In this document: one piece after another, positions 11,101 to 19,838 of the stretch
Layout of the letters: each line of letters opens with the position of its first letter
Position numbering within the stretch: the first letter of the stretch is position 1
Assembly: GCA_026770615.1 (NCBI GenBank)
Contig: MU631723.1
Span: forward strand, 13,414-42,683
Length of the DNA stretch: 29,270 nt
Reading direction: 5' to 3'
Source of the DNA: Pavlovales sp. CCMP2436
Lineage: Eukaryota > Haptophyta > Pavlovophyceae > Pavlovales
Notes under the pieces: model-generated
The model's database searches: none
What the model was told of the DNA's origin: nothing
Seen by the model: the letters and a program-made list of their open reading frames with translations, nothing else
Position numbers and translations under genes: made by a program

Positions 11101-14100
11101 CTCGGCCGCGCTCGGGAGCTCGGCGCCGCCGCCGCCGAGCGCGCCATGCAGCGCGGCGGTGAACTCGGTGGCCAGCGCGTTGGCGCGTCCGAGCGCAGTG
11201 GCAGCCGACGCAGCGTCGAGGCGCGCGCGCGCCTCCGCCTGTGGCTGCGTCGGCTGCGTGCCGCCTGCGTCACCTGCCGAAGCCACCGCCGCCGCGCCGG
11301 CCCCTGCCCACTCGCCGAAGGAGCCGGCGTCCAGCAAGAGGTCGACGGCTCCGATCGCCGCGCTCTGGCCGAGCGCCCCCGCGCAGCGCACCGCGTGGGC
11401 GGCGCCGACAGCGGCGGCGCGCACGGCCTCGCGCGCGAGTGCGCGTGCCATCACAGTCGCCTCCGCCTCCACGTGTGCCAGCGTGCCGGGCGGCGACGGC
11501 GGCGGTGGAAGCGCGCGCGCGAGCGACTCGCTCGCGGCGAGGCGCGCGTCGGCCAGCGCGACGGATGCCGCGACGAGCTCGGCGAGCTCCGCGATGAGCG
11601 GTGGCGCCAGCCACGCGCTCGGCGTGCCGGCTGACAGCTGCGTGGCTGCCGCGGCGACGGCGGCCGTGCTCCAGTGGACGAGCGTGAGCATGAGCGAGAC
11701 AGACCGGTCCGACGCGGCGGCAGCGCGCGCAGCGACGGCGGTGGCGGCGGCGGCGGCATCGTCAACGGCCGCACGCGCCGCCGCCGCCGCCGCCGCGGGT
11801 GCGGCCGTCTCCGCCGCTGCAGGCTCGCGGCCGCCGCCGGACCGGCCGGTGTCGCGAGCAGCGACGCGCGCGAGCGGCAGCGCGGCCACCTGGCGCAGCG
11901 CGCGCACGTGGCACTCGCTCGCGCGCGCGGCGGCGGTGGCCAGGGCGAGCGCGAGCAGCTTGGCGCGAAGACCGCTGCCGCCGAGCCCGCCGCCGCCGCC
12001 ACCGCCGCCGCCGCCCGCCGCAGGTGCGGGCATCGGCGGTGCGCGCACGAGCGCGGTGGCCGCGGCGGCTCGCAGCCCGGCGGCGTTGGACACGGCGAGG
12101 TCGAACGCGACGGCCTGGGGCGTGCCGCCCAGCGCGGTAACGAGTAGAATCCGGTGCACCTCTGCGCAGTCCGCGTGCTCGATGAGCAGCGCGCGCATGT
12201 GTTGGAAGCCATCGCCGCCGACGAAGGCGCCTGCGTGCTGCGCCGCGAGCGCGCGCACGCCCGTGGCCGCCGCGGCCGCCGCATCTCCCACGCCTGCGCC
12301 CGCGTCCGCGAGAGATTCGGTGTCCGCGTCGGCGGCGAGCGCGAGTGTGGCGCAGAGCAGCCGCAGCGCCGCGCAGACCGTCCGTGCGCGCGCCCCCCGC
12401 TGCATGAAGTGCAGCAGCGTGCTCGGCTGCAGCGCGATCAGCAGCGGCTGCGCGGACGCGGCGGAGGGCAAGGCCGCGCCCACCGAACTCGCCACGACCT
12501 GCCGTGCCAGCCCGCCCTGCGCGCCCGCGGACCCGACGCGCACGAGCACGCCGTGGAGAGATTCCAGCAGGGCCTCGTGCAGTCGTACGGCGGGTGCGGC
12601 GGCGGCCTCTTCCCTGAGCAGCGAGCCGAGGAGCAGCTGCGACGTGGGCGGGCCGAGCCGCGCACCGAGCGCCGGCTGCCCCTCGGCCGCGCACGCCCAC
12701 AGCGCCGCGAGCAGGCACACCCCGCCCCGCTGCACCGCGCTGCGCGCCTCTGTCGTGGAGTTCTCCGCCGCGCTGCCCCCCGCCGCCGCCGCCGCCGCCG
12801 CATCGGCCTCGGCGCGCAGCAGCGCTGCGACCGCACCGAACGCGCCTGCCGTGGCCAGCGCGTGCGCGTTCCAGGCACGCGCGTAGGTGGGCCCGGCGAG
12901 CAGCCGGCACAGGTGGCCGAGCCAGCGCGCAAGCACTGCCGGCGGCTGCAGCCGCCACATGTCGCCAGCCGCCAGCAGCAAGCCGAGCCCGCGCTCGTCC
13001 GTCACCAGCGCCCATTTGCCGAACGGGCCCTCGCCGTCCGCCGCGTCCTTGACGAGCCCGTCGGCCGCCGCGCCGCCCGAGTCCTCTCTGCTGCCCGAGT
13101 CCGCGGCCGGGTGCGAGGCGGACGGCTGCCCGTCGGCTGGGGAGGCGAGGTGGTAGTCCCACAGCTTGGCCGCGGACGAGCGCGCCGGCCCCGCAAGGAG
13201 CGCGGGCAGCCCGGCGAGCGCGGGGGCGGCGTCTAGCGCGCTGCCGTCGAGCACGAGCGCAAGCAGGCAGTCGGCGCCGAGCACGTCGAGACACGGTCGC
13301 CGCTTGCGCCGCAGCGCATGCGCGGCCAGCTCGAGCGCGCACACGTCGACGCCAGCGGTTGTGTCGGGCGCGCGCGCCTCGAGGTCGAAGGCGCGCACCG
13401 TCACGCCCGCGGCGGGGTGCACGCACGCAAGAAGCAATGCGAGCGCGCCGCCCGCCTCCGCCGCCGAGCCCGCCCGGCAGAGCAGCGCAAGCAGCGCGCC
13501 AACGCCGCCCGCGCCCGCAAGCGACGCGAGCACGTGCTCGGCGCGCGGGGCGACGGTCGCGCCGCCGAGCAGCACGGCGCGCGCACAGCCGAGGGGCGGC
13601 AGCCGCGCGACAGCCCCGGCGGCGCGCGGCGGGTGCGCCTCCGGCACGCCCAGCCCGATGAGCGATAGCGGCGGCTCGGCGGCCGAGGCGGGCGGAGGTG
13701 CCACACCCGCCTCCCCTGTGGCCGCACTCGAAGCCGAATCCGCCGCCCCCGCCTCCGCCTCGCCGCCCGCCTCGAGCAGCCCTGCGTCCTGCGCGAAGCG
13801 CCTCGAGCGGGAGGAGGGGTCAAAGGCGAAGAGCAACGAGTCCGCGGGCAGCCAGCGCAGGCCCGCGCCGATGGTCACCGCGCCCAGGCGCTGCGCGGCC
13901 GCCGCTGCCGCCGAGCCCGCTTCACTCGCCTCTTCGCCGCCGCCGCCGCCGCCGCCTGCCGAGGCGAGCTCCGCCGCGGTGCCGCCGAGCGCAAGCCTGC
14001 GCAGCTCGTCGGCTCCATGGTTCCGCAGCCAGACGGCGCCGAGCTCCGCGTCCGCGCAGTCGCCCAGCCCGCTGCTGCCCGCCGCCGAGCCTGCCGCACC

Positions 14101-15933
14101 TGTCGCCTCGCTCGCCACCTGCCCGCTGCCGCCGCCGCCGCTACCGCCGGGCACGACGCGCAGCGCGGCAGGCAGCCCATGGCCCCAGCCGACCATCTCC
14201 TTGAGCTGGCTGCCGCCCAGCACCCCGTCGACCAGGCAGAATGCGCCCACGTGCCACGCCCCCCCCCTAAACGCCTCGCCCGCCGCCGCGCCGCCCGCCT
14301 GCGCGTTGGGCGGAGGCAGGTAGCCGACACGCACGTCGATCTCGTGGCAGCAGTCGAGGCTGGGGTAGGGTAAGGGGGGCGCGTCGGTCACCATGCCGTC
14401 GACGGTCACCACCGCGCGCGTGTTCCTTGCGCGCGCGTGCGTGATGGCGAGCAGGTGCCAGAGCCCGTCCGAGAGACGGCGCGCGGCGTTGGCCACGTGC
14501 ACGACGGCGGGCTTGGCGCCCGAGCCGGCCGCGAGCACGAGCTCGAAGCACTCGGCGCCGCTCTCGGCTGCCAGCTCGGCGGAGGCGAGGGAGAGCCCGT
14601 CGGCCGAGCGCACGCGGAAGAGCGCGAACGGGGGCGGCGCCGCCGAGCGCGCGCCGGGGGCGGTGGCGCCGGCAGGTCGCTCGCGGCGCACCCACGCGCA
14701 AAAGGTGTACCCCGCGCCGGGTGGCCAGGAGTGCCCGCCCACGTCGCGCAGCCGCAGCCGGTCAGCGGCTGCTGGGCTGAAGCGCACGTAGCCGAGCCCC
14801 GCTGGTGGGCGCGGCGTCAGCGCCACAGCGGTGCGCAGCCACTGCAGCGAGAGGCGTTCACCCTCCATCCCCCCCGCGCGGCGCCCCCCCTCGGCGTCTT
14901 CGGGTAGGCGCGCGGCAGCGCGCAGGATGGCCCGCAGCGCCTCCGCGCTGACCTCGGCGGCCGGGCCGAGCGCGCGTAGCAGTCGGTGGGCCTGTGGGTG
15001 CGCGCCCTCGTCACCATGCGCGCCTAAGTCCAACGGGCCGAATTCGGCAGGCGCGAGCGCGAGCGCGAGCGCCTCGCGCGTGCATCCCGCCGCGCACAAT
15101 GGCAGCGCCCACGCGGGCTGACTCTCGATGGCGGCGGCGACGCGCGCAGCGGCCGCCTCGTCGAGGGCGCCGCCGCCTCCCGCACCGCGCCGCGCCGCCG
15201 CGAGCTGCAGCGCCGCGCAGACTGCCGGGGCTAGATGGGGCGACCCACCGCTGCCGTCCGCACCGAGCGCGAGCGAAAGGAGTGCGTCCACGATCACCGC
15301 GCAGCGCGGCACGGCCGGCGCGCCGCTGATCGCGAGTAGGCGGGCGAGCTGATCGGCCGGCGTCTCGGCCCAGAATGCGGCGGCCGCGCACGGGTCTGGA
15401 CCGAGCGCGACGCCCACGGTCGCCAGCACGCCCAGCGCGAGCCACCAGCGCTGCTCCGCCTCGTCGGTTAGCGCGTCGGCGAGCGCGGCAAGCAGGCTCG
15501 TCAGGAAGCGTAGCCCGTCATCCTCCACAAAGCGGGCGCGCACGTGCTCATCGGCGGCGCACGCGAGCAACACGTCATCCAACACCACGCTAACAGCGGC
15601 CGCGGCGCGCTCGGCGGCCTCCTCTCCACCACCCGCGCGAGAAAACGCGCTGCCGGCGATGGCCAGGCGCTCAGCGAGGTCCGTCGATGCAGGGATCTTA
15701 ACCGTCGCTAGCAGCGCCGTGCGCTCGGCCTGGTCCACCGCAAGCTCTGACGATGGCAGGTCCAACGTCGTCGCCGGCAGCGCCGTGGGCTCCACCGCCA
15801 GCTCTGACGATCGCAGGTCCATCGTCGTCGCCGGCAGCGCCGTCGGATCGCCCTGGTCCACCGCCAGCTCTGATAATGGCATATCCATCGTCGGATCGGG
15901 CGGCTCGGTCAGGTCCATTGCCAATCCTGACAT
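5108..15933 (-). CDS. Giant BEACH-WD40 protein with C-terminal PH domain, seven exons
   Basis: Exons (minus): 15933-8441, 8367-8064, 7949-7849, 7508-6136, 6001-5541, 5403-5322, 5196-5108. All introns are GT-AG and phases agree throughout, giving 9903 nt and 3300 residues. Approximate domains: ConA/LamG-like 380-540; low-complexity Ala/Gly-rich middle; PH-BEACH 2190-2385; BEACH 2465-2745 (W-Q-N-G-H-L-S-N-F-E-Y-L, then Y-P-V-F-P-W, F-H-Y-G-T-H-Y-S-S, K-E-L-I-P-E-F-Y-Y-L-P-D-F-L, L-P-P-W-A and G-Q-T-P-T-Q-L-F); WD40 repeats to about 3190 (V-T-G-H-A-D-G-S-V-R-W-W); a classical PH domain at about 3198-3300 ending D-E-W-V-A-A-I. Exon joins rebuild conserved BEACH motifs, so the model is well supported. 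The family (neurobeachin, LYST, ALFY/WDFY3, plant SPIRRIG) acts in membrane trafficking, lysosome function and autophagy as large scaffolds. ATG 15933 is the first in frame after a TAA just upstream of 16002. A terminal PH domain is unusual for the family. Confidence 0.9.
5197..5321 (-). other. Intron 6 of the BEACH gene
   Basis: This 125-nt intron (GTAAGCC...GGCCGCGCAG, phase 1) joins S-F-T to I-Q-V-P-D-R-S-F-H-F inside the C-terminal PH domain. It is pyrimidine-rich in the sense strand. Confidence 0.8.
5404..5540 (-). mobile_element. Intron 5 of the BEACH gene, introner-like copy 2
   Basis: This 137-nt intron runs GTGCGACACG...CCCGTGCAG in the sense direction, phase 0, and lies inside the C-terminal PH domain (between T-P-T-E and S-I-E-L). 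It matches intron 4 nearly end to end, at about 98 of 110 counted positions. The other four introns of the gene are unrelated to it and to each other by eye. Confidence 0.8.
6002..6135 (-). mobile_element. Intron 4 of the BEACH gene, introner-like copy 1
   Basis: This 134-nt intron runs GTGCTCACTCG...CTGTGACAG in the sense direction and sits in a WD40 G-H-A-D-G-S-V codon run (phase 1). Its sequence is a close copy of intron 5 of the same gene: over the 110 positions counted from plus-strand TTAGAGACAGG I count 12 differences. The similarity covers almost the whole intron but not the flanking exons, as expected for an inserted intron-carrying element rather than an exon duplication. Confidence 0.8.
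7509..7848 (-). other. Intron 3 of the BEACH gene, AT-richer and long
   Basis: At 340 nt this is the longest intron of the gene (GTACATAAAG...CACCCCCAG). It splits the BEACH domain between D-F-L and the L-P-P-W-A block. It is much more AT-rich than the exons. It carries a 16-nt tandem duplication (AGTCAGTCTGTCACAT, near 7649-7680) and a small CCTGAAG/CTTCAGG inverted repeat near 7688-7718. Confidence 0.8.
7950..8063 (-). other. Intron 2 of the BEACH gene with short tandem repeats
   Basis: This 114-nt GT-AG intron (GTATTTTCG...CTGCGCAG) joins R-L-F-H-S to I-S-E-E-W, a conserved BEACH segment. Its 3' half is AT-rich with AAATG and AGAATG tandem units at about 7983-8017 on the plus strand. Confidence 0.8.
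8368..8440 (-). other. Intron 1 of the BEACH gene
   Basis: This 73-nt GT-AG intron (GTATGTGTCC...GTGCGCAG, phase 2) splits the glutamine of the conserved D-L-T-Q-Y-P-V-F-P-W motif. Confidence 0.85.
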
Positions 15934-16690
15934 GCAGCCAGGTGCGCCCGGCGAAGTCCCGCGCGGGCCCTCCGTGAAGTCCCGTCCGAGCGAAGTTGAC
16001 ACTCGGTTTTAAAAGTGCCTAATGCGGGATGTTTTAAACATGTAAGTTTATGAAGCAGGTTTGCGGGTGGGGCGGGTGGGCGGCGGGGAGGACTTGCGCA
16101 AGCACGAGAGCGCGCGAGGCGCTCACGCGTTCATCCTTCACTCTTGTGCCTTTGGCGCTCCACACTTTTTTTTTTAAGTTTGTGGGCTGTTCGTTTAGAG
16201 CGCTCCCTGGGTGTGGATTCCTCAGGGAGCGCCGTAACACCCTGAAACTGTGCGGCAACGACCCGGTGCTTGGAGGCGCCTCAACGGCACACCTCCTCGA
16301 CCGGCATCGACAGAGCTCCACACGCGAGGTGAGGTGGCCCCGGTGCTGTCCATCGCCGCCAGCTCAGAGTGCCCCCCGGCTCGCCGTGGCGAGCCGGGGA
16401 GGGAGGCTGTGGACTTTCGTGCTTGAAGGCTGGGCGCCCCAGGGGTGCCCAAGCCGACCGTTGGGCCTACCTCAGGAACAGAGGCAGCAACCACGGGCCG
16501 CAGCCCTCCCGAGGAGAACCGCACAACGCCCGCGCAGAGCCGCCAAGTGTCGGAGCCGCAAGGGATCTCCCCCCTCTTCATTTGCCACAAAGGATCGAAT
16601 GAAGAGGGGCCGTCGGGTGTCCACCCTAGTGCAGATTGCTCTGCGGGTATGCAAGTGTGCCAGCTGAGCCGAGCCGACGTGTGTGCAGGC
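15934..16690. other. Spacer upstream of the BEACH gene / downstream of the Fanzor gene
   Basis: No protein gene is convincing here. The stretch separates two minus-strand genes, so it should hold the 5' region of the BEACH gene and the 3' region of the Fanzor locus. It contains three perfect hairpins (listed separately) and a T-run near 16167-16176. The adjacent assembly gap hides the junction with the Fanzor C-terminus. Confidence 0.5.
16200..16609 (-). ncRNA. Cluster of three perfect hairpins; possible Fanzor guide-RNA region
   Basis: Three perfect stems lie downstream of the Fanzor gene in its sense direction. They are 16200-16209 with 16223-16232 (10 bp), 16374-16384 with 16389-16399 (11 bp, GC-rich), and 16571-16582 with 16598-16609 (12 bp). 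In TnpB and Fanzor systems the guide (omega) RNA typically comes from the 3' end of the nuclease gene and the DNA just beyond it, and is highly structured. Position, orientation and structure fit that role, but no RNA evidence exists here and the gap removes the crucial junction. The hairpins are seen; the guide-RNA role is inference. Confidence 0.3.
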
Positions 16691-16980
16691 NNNNNNNNNN
16701 NNNNNNNNNNNNNNNNNNNNNNNNNNNNNNNNNNNNNNNNNNNNNNNNNNNNNNNNNNNNNNNNNNNNNNNNNNNNNNNNNNNNNNNNNNNNNNNNNNNN
16801 NNNNNNNNNNNNNNNNNNNNNNNNNNNNNNNNNNNNNNNNNNNNNNNNNNNNNNNNNNNNNNNNNNNNNNNNNNNNNNNNNNNNNNNNNNNNNNNNNNNN
16901 NNNNNNNNNNNNNNNNNNNNNNNNNNNNNNNNNNNNNNNNNNNNNNNNNNNNNNNNNNNNNNNNNNNNNNNNNNNNNNNN
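16691..16980. other. Assembly gap (290 N)
   Basis: A run of N hides the C-terminal end of the Fanzor gene, directly after its N-R-D-F-N-G-A-R-N-I motif. Any open frame drawn through it is artificial. Confidence 1.
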
Positions 16981-18668
16981 GCCCGGCGGTAGATGTTGCG
17001 CGCGCCGTTGAAGTCGCGGTTGTAGATGGTGCCGCACTTCGCGCAGCGCGGGATCGCCCGCACGGTGCGGTGCCCGCCCGCGCGCGTCACGCGGCGCGGC
17101 CACTTCCACGCGTCGTCGCAAGAAGCGTGGGCGTAGCAGCGCGCGCGCGAGCAGTCCTGCGACGTCCAGCTCTCGTCGATGAAGCCGATCGTGTGCCCAC
17201 GCCGCCGGAAGGCACGCAGCACCTTGGGACGGGGGGGGTGGGGAGGGGGAGCACGGAGGCGTGTCAATACCCAGGCAGCGCGGCCCGTACGGCGAAGCGG
17301 GCAGCATCGCAGGTGGCGCGCGTCCGGGGGACCAGGAGGACGTGCAAGGGCGCGGTACCTCGGTCGTGGCGGTCGGGATCATGCCGCGCGGGTGCCACTT
17401 GCCATGTTTGGGGTAGAAGTACTGCGCCGACCAGTCGCCAAGCGCGATCACCACCTCGCCCGGCTTGGCGTCAAAGGTCCTCTCAAACTCGTCGACCATC
17501 GCCTCGTAGGCGCGCCGGTGGCCGCCGTTAGCCCGCAGCCGCCGGTAACCACGGGGCGCGGTAGGCGCGGCGCAGGAGCGTCTCTGCGCGCGTACGCTCG
17601 GCGGGCGTCATCTCGGCGGGTGGGCCGGCTCTTAGAAAAGGCGTAACGTACGGGGATTATCCGCGGTATCCGTGGGGCCCCGTGGGCCCCCGGGCTATGT
17701 GACAAGTTAGTTATATGTTAGTCACATAGGCGCCTCCGGCGGGGCCCCCGGGGGCCCTGCGGGGCTTTCTAAGAGCCGGCGGGTGGCTGGCCGCCCTCCT
17801 CGTTCTCCTCCCTCCTCCTCCTCCTCCGGGCGGTCGCGGATGCCGAGCGCCGTCTCGAGCTGCTCGATCGTCCACCCGTCACCGGCGACGATCGTCGAGC
17901 GCTTGCGGGCGAGCAGCTGGCGCTGCGCGCGCGGCTCGCCCGCGAGGCGTCGGTGGCGGTAGGCAGACCACGAGAGCGTGCGCAGCTTGCGCTGGCCCAG
18001 GAGGGCGAGCGCGTAGGCGAAGAAGAGCGCCTTCTTGCCCGGGTCGAAGGCTATGATCTTTTCGGGGCCGACAGAGCAGAGCGTCTCGCTGTCGTGGTGG
18101 TCCTGCCGGCCCGGATCCGCGAGCGGGGAGTCGTACTGGATCGTGATGCTCGCGCTGTGGCCGTCGGTGTTGACGGACAAGACGTGCCGCCCTGCCCGCT
18201 CGCCGCGCTCCAGCTCGCGCTCGCGCTCCAGCTCGCGCTCGCGCTCCATGTCGAAGACGAGGTTGAAGAGGCGGTGGCGGTTGTCGCCGAGGCCGATGGG
18301 AAGGTCGTCGCGGCGGATGTCGCCAAACTCGGCCTTGAAGGCGTCACTTCCGGCGAGCCAGTCATGATGTACCCGGCGTCGACGCGGAGCCAGTGAGAGC
18401 AGATCAGCGAGCCCTTGGCGGGAAAGCGCTTCGGGCCCGCGTTCTTGCCGCCGTTGGCGGCCGCTGCGGCGTCGAGGACGCGGAGCATCGACTCGTAGCC
18501 CTGGCGCAGGAAGAAGTCGGAGTTGCGCTTGGAATTCAGGTAGTAGCCGATGTTGTAGCGCGTCGCGTCCTCCTCGTTCTCCTCATTCCCCTCCTCCTCC
18601 AGGTCGGCGGGCAGCGCGTGATTTAACGTCGGGAACTTGAGAGGTCGTAGGAGGCATAACACGGGCAT
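16981..18668 (-). pseudogene. Fanzor (eukaryotic TnpB-like RNA-guided nuclease), interrupted, 3' end in gap
   Basis: Minus-strand coding blocks in order: an N-terminal part from ATG 18668; V-N-T-D-G-H-S-A-S-I; RuvC-I I-I-A-F-D-P-G-K-K (Asp at 18045-18043); L-S-W-S-A-Y-R; Y-R-R-L-R; V-V-I-A-L-G-D-W-S; RuvC-II I-D-E-S-W-T-S (Glu at 17174-17172); a zinc ribbon with C-x4-C and C-A-K-C; RuvC-III N-R-D-F-N-G-A-R-N-I (Asp at 17015-17013). This order is that of TnpB/Fanzor nucleases, which cut DNA guided by an omega RNA. A GT-AG intron (17358-17223, phase 0) joins T-A-T-T-E to V-L-R-A-F-R-R-R-G-H, so the gene is eukaryotic. Breaks: a frame change near 18345, another near 17550 (one extra T in GGTTACC would explain it), and a 157-bp TIR insertion at 17624-17780. 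All catalytic residues remain, so it is either a recently dead copy or a live gene with sequencing errors. The C-terminus is lost in the gap. Confidence 0.8.
17624..17780. mobile_element. 157-bp TIR element (MITE) inside the Fanzor gene
   Basis: The ends 17624-17640 (GCCGGCTCTTAGAAAAG) and 17765-17780 (CTTTCTAAGAGCCGGC) are inverted repeats differing by one A. GGGTGG flanks both sides (17618-17623 and 17781-17786), a 6-bp target duplication. Inside is a second inverted pair, CTATGTGAC/GTCACATAG (17694-17702 and 17720-17728), within GGGGCCCC-type palindromes. It inserts into the acidic Glu-rich linker between RuvC-I and the next Fanzor block. In the gene's sense strand it offers a donor (GTGACTAAC) and an acceptor (TTCTAAG). 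Using both would restore the frame that reads P-P-A-E-M-T-P-A-E-R, so splicing of part of the element is conceivable. Confidence 0.8.
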
Positions 18669-19041
18669 TTAATTGTTAAATGCGATGCATTAGTGTTCCA
18701 ATTGTAGTTTGTTACAATATCTATAAATCTTCAACAATAAACTTGCGGATAAATCTATATCAATATCTATATATTTATATCTATATATCTACATATATTC
18801 ATATTTACAGGCCCATAGTTATAATGATATATTTCATGTACTGTAACTGTAATCATAACTACAGAGTTTCCGCCATCGTAGCCCCGCTGCTCCCTGTGCT
18901 GCGCGAGCGTGCAGCTGCAACTGCGCCCCCCGAGGGGGGCGCTGCCTGGTTCGCCACCATGATGTTGGTCTTCGCTACCATGCTATTGCTTCGGTCACGT
19001 GCTGTGACGGGCGCTGTTTCGCGCGGTGGCGAGCAGCACGT
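18669..19041. other. AT-rich spacer, no gene recognised
   Basis: Positions 18670-18860 are strongly AT-rich with TATC/TATA-type simple sequence. GC content rises after 18880, where the R-repeat region begins. Open frames through here have simple-sequence composition and are not convincing. Confidence 0.5.
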
Positions 19042-19303
19042 GGAGACGCCGCTGAAGGCTACCAAGGCTACGACGACGATGCTGCTTCCTGCGGCCGCCG
19101 CAGTGTGCGCGCTCGTAGCGTCGCGATGCTGTTCACTTGAGGTACTCGCTGGCACCTCTCGACCACCCGTCTCGCTCGGGTCCTCAAGTGGATGTGCGTC
19201 GCGCGCTGCGGAGGGCGCTGCTGCGCGCGGCGGCGGGCCGCACACGGAGACGCCGCTCAAGGCTACCAAGGCTACGACGACGATACTGCTCCCTGCGGCC
19301 GCC
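19042..19303 (+). repeat. 58-bp direct repeat pair
   Basis: Segments 19042-19099 and 19246-19303 are near-identical direct copies (both begin GGAGACGCCGCT and end GCGGCCGCC). The second copy forms part of the R repeat that recurs inverted at 24501-24762. In one frame both encode T-P-L-K-A-T-K-A-T-T-T. Confidence 0.8.
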
Positions 19304-19490
19304 ACGGCAGGGTTGCGGCGGCCGAGGCGCTGCCGAGGCGGGGCGTGGGGGCCGGGGCGCACACACTCACACCCTTTGGTGTGAGTGCTGGTGCATGAGG
19401 GTTTGGGTCGATCGCTCGACCTCAGCCTGACGTCGACCAAGCCAGTGAGTGAACAACACCGGTTGAACCATGCTGAGCCTCTAATATATT
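19230..19490 (+). repeat. R repeat, copy 1 (full length)
   Basis: About 260 bp, nearly identical to the reverse complement of 24501-24762. It contains CACACTCACACCCTTTGGTG, then GGTTTGGGTCGATCGCTCG and CTGACGTCGACCAAGCCAG, and ends at CTAATATATT next to a TA tract. On the minus strand each full copy opens a frame beginning M-V-D-V-R-L-R-S-S-D-R-P-K-P; I think it is repeat sequence rather than a gene. Partial copies lie at 19501-19559, 23758-23848 and 24861-24901. Confidence 0.8.
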
Positions 19491-19559
19491 TATATATATA
19501 TATAGCCGCTCAGCATGGTTCAACCGGTGTTGTTCACTCACTGACTTGGTCGACGTCAG
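19427..19559. repeat. Large palindrome formed by R copy 1 and an inverted partial copy
   Basis: Arms 19427-19478 and about 19505-19559 are near-perfect reverse complements (CTGACGTCGACCAAG... versus ...CTTGGTCGACGTCAG) around a TA-rich centre. The right arm stops abruptly at about 19559, close to the inferred outer end of the copia 3' LTR. Confidence 0.8.
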
Positions 19560-19569
19560 ACGTTAGTCC

Positions 19570-19814
19570 TGGCAGCAGGGATGGTGGTGGTAGAGGTATA
19601 TATAACTGCATATCACTCCGCACACGCGGCGTTCACTCGCGCCGTTGCCTGGCGCGCGAGGTGCTCAAAGAGCAGCAAGCAGCTAAACTCGATGTACTCG
19701 TCAACCAATAAGAAGGAAACCGACTCAAGGTAATCAATTAGAACTGATAAGTTCCGTGCTATCTTAAGCTGTTGGTGTTTTGGCAGGTGCTTTGTGTTTC
19801 GTCAGGTGCGAACA
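19570..19814 (-). mobile_element. Probable 3' LTR of the copia element
   Basis: In the sense (minus) direction a polypurine run GTGGGGGGG (about 19823-19815) follows the RNase H frame and is directly followed by TGTTCGCACC. Such a junction normally marks the polypurine tract and the start of a 3' LTR. The outer end is uncertain: a CA-ended terminus at 19570 (CTGCTGCCA) would give about 245 bp. No matching 5' LTR is seen in the window, so this is a truncated copy. Confidence 0.5.
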
Positions 19815-19838
19815 CCCCCCCACGAACTCATCTCGCGC

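Noticed and set aside
10046..12886. 946-residue open frame on the plus strand
   Set aside because: It lies antisense to the BEACH exon and is only Ala/Pro/Ser/Arg low-complexity produced by GC-rich codons of the true gene; no domain is visible.
16222..17499. 425-residue protein crossing the N gap
   Set aside because: It combines real Fanzor codons, an unspliced intron, a run of unknown residues and unrelated downstream sequence.
16981..18668. Bacterial TnpB contamination
   Set aside because: A GT-AG intron at 17223-17358 cleanly joins conserved blocks, and the flanking contig carries eukaryotic genes of similar composition.
18859..19440. 193-residue minus-strand protein beginning M-V-D-V-R-L-R-S
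   Set aside because: The same start recurs in each R repeat copy with different continuations; it looks like repeat sequence with an incidental open frame.
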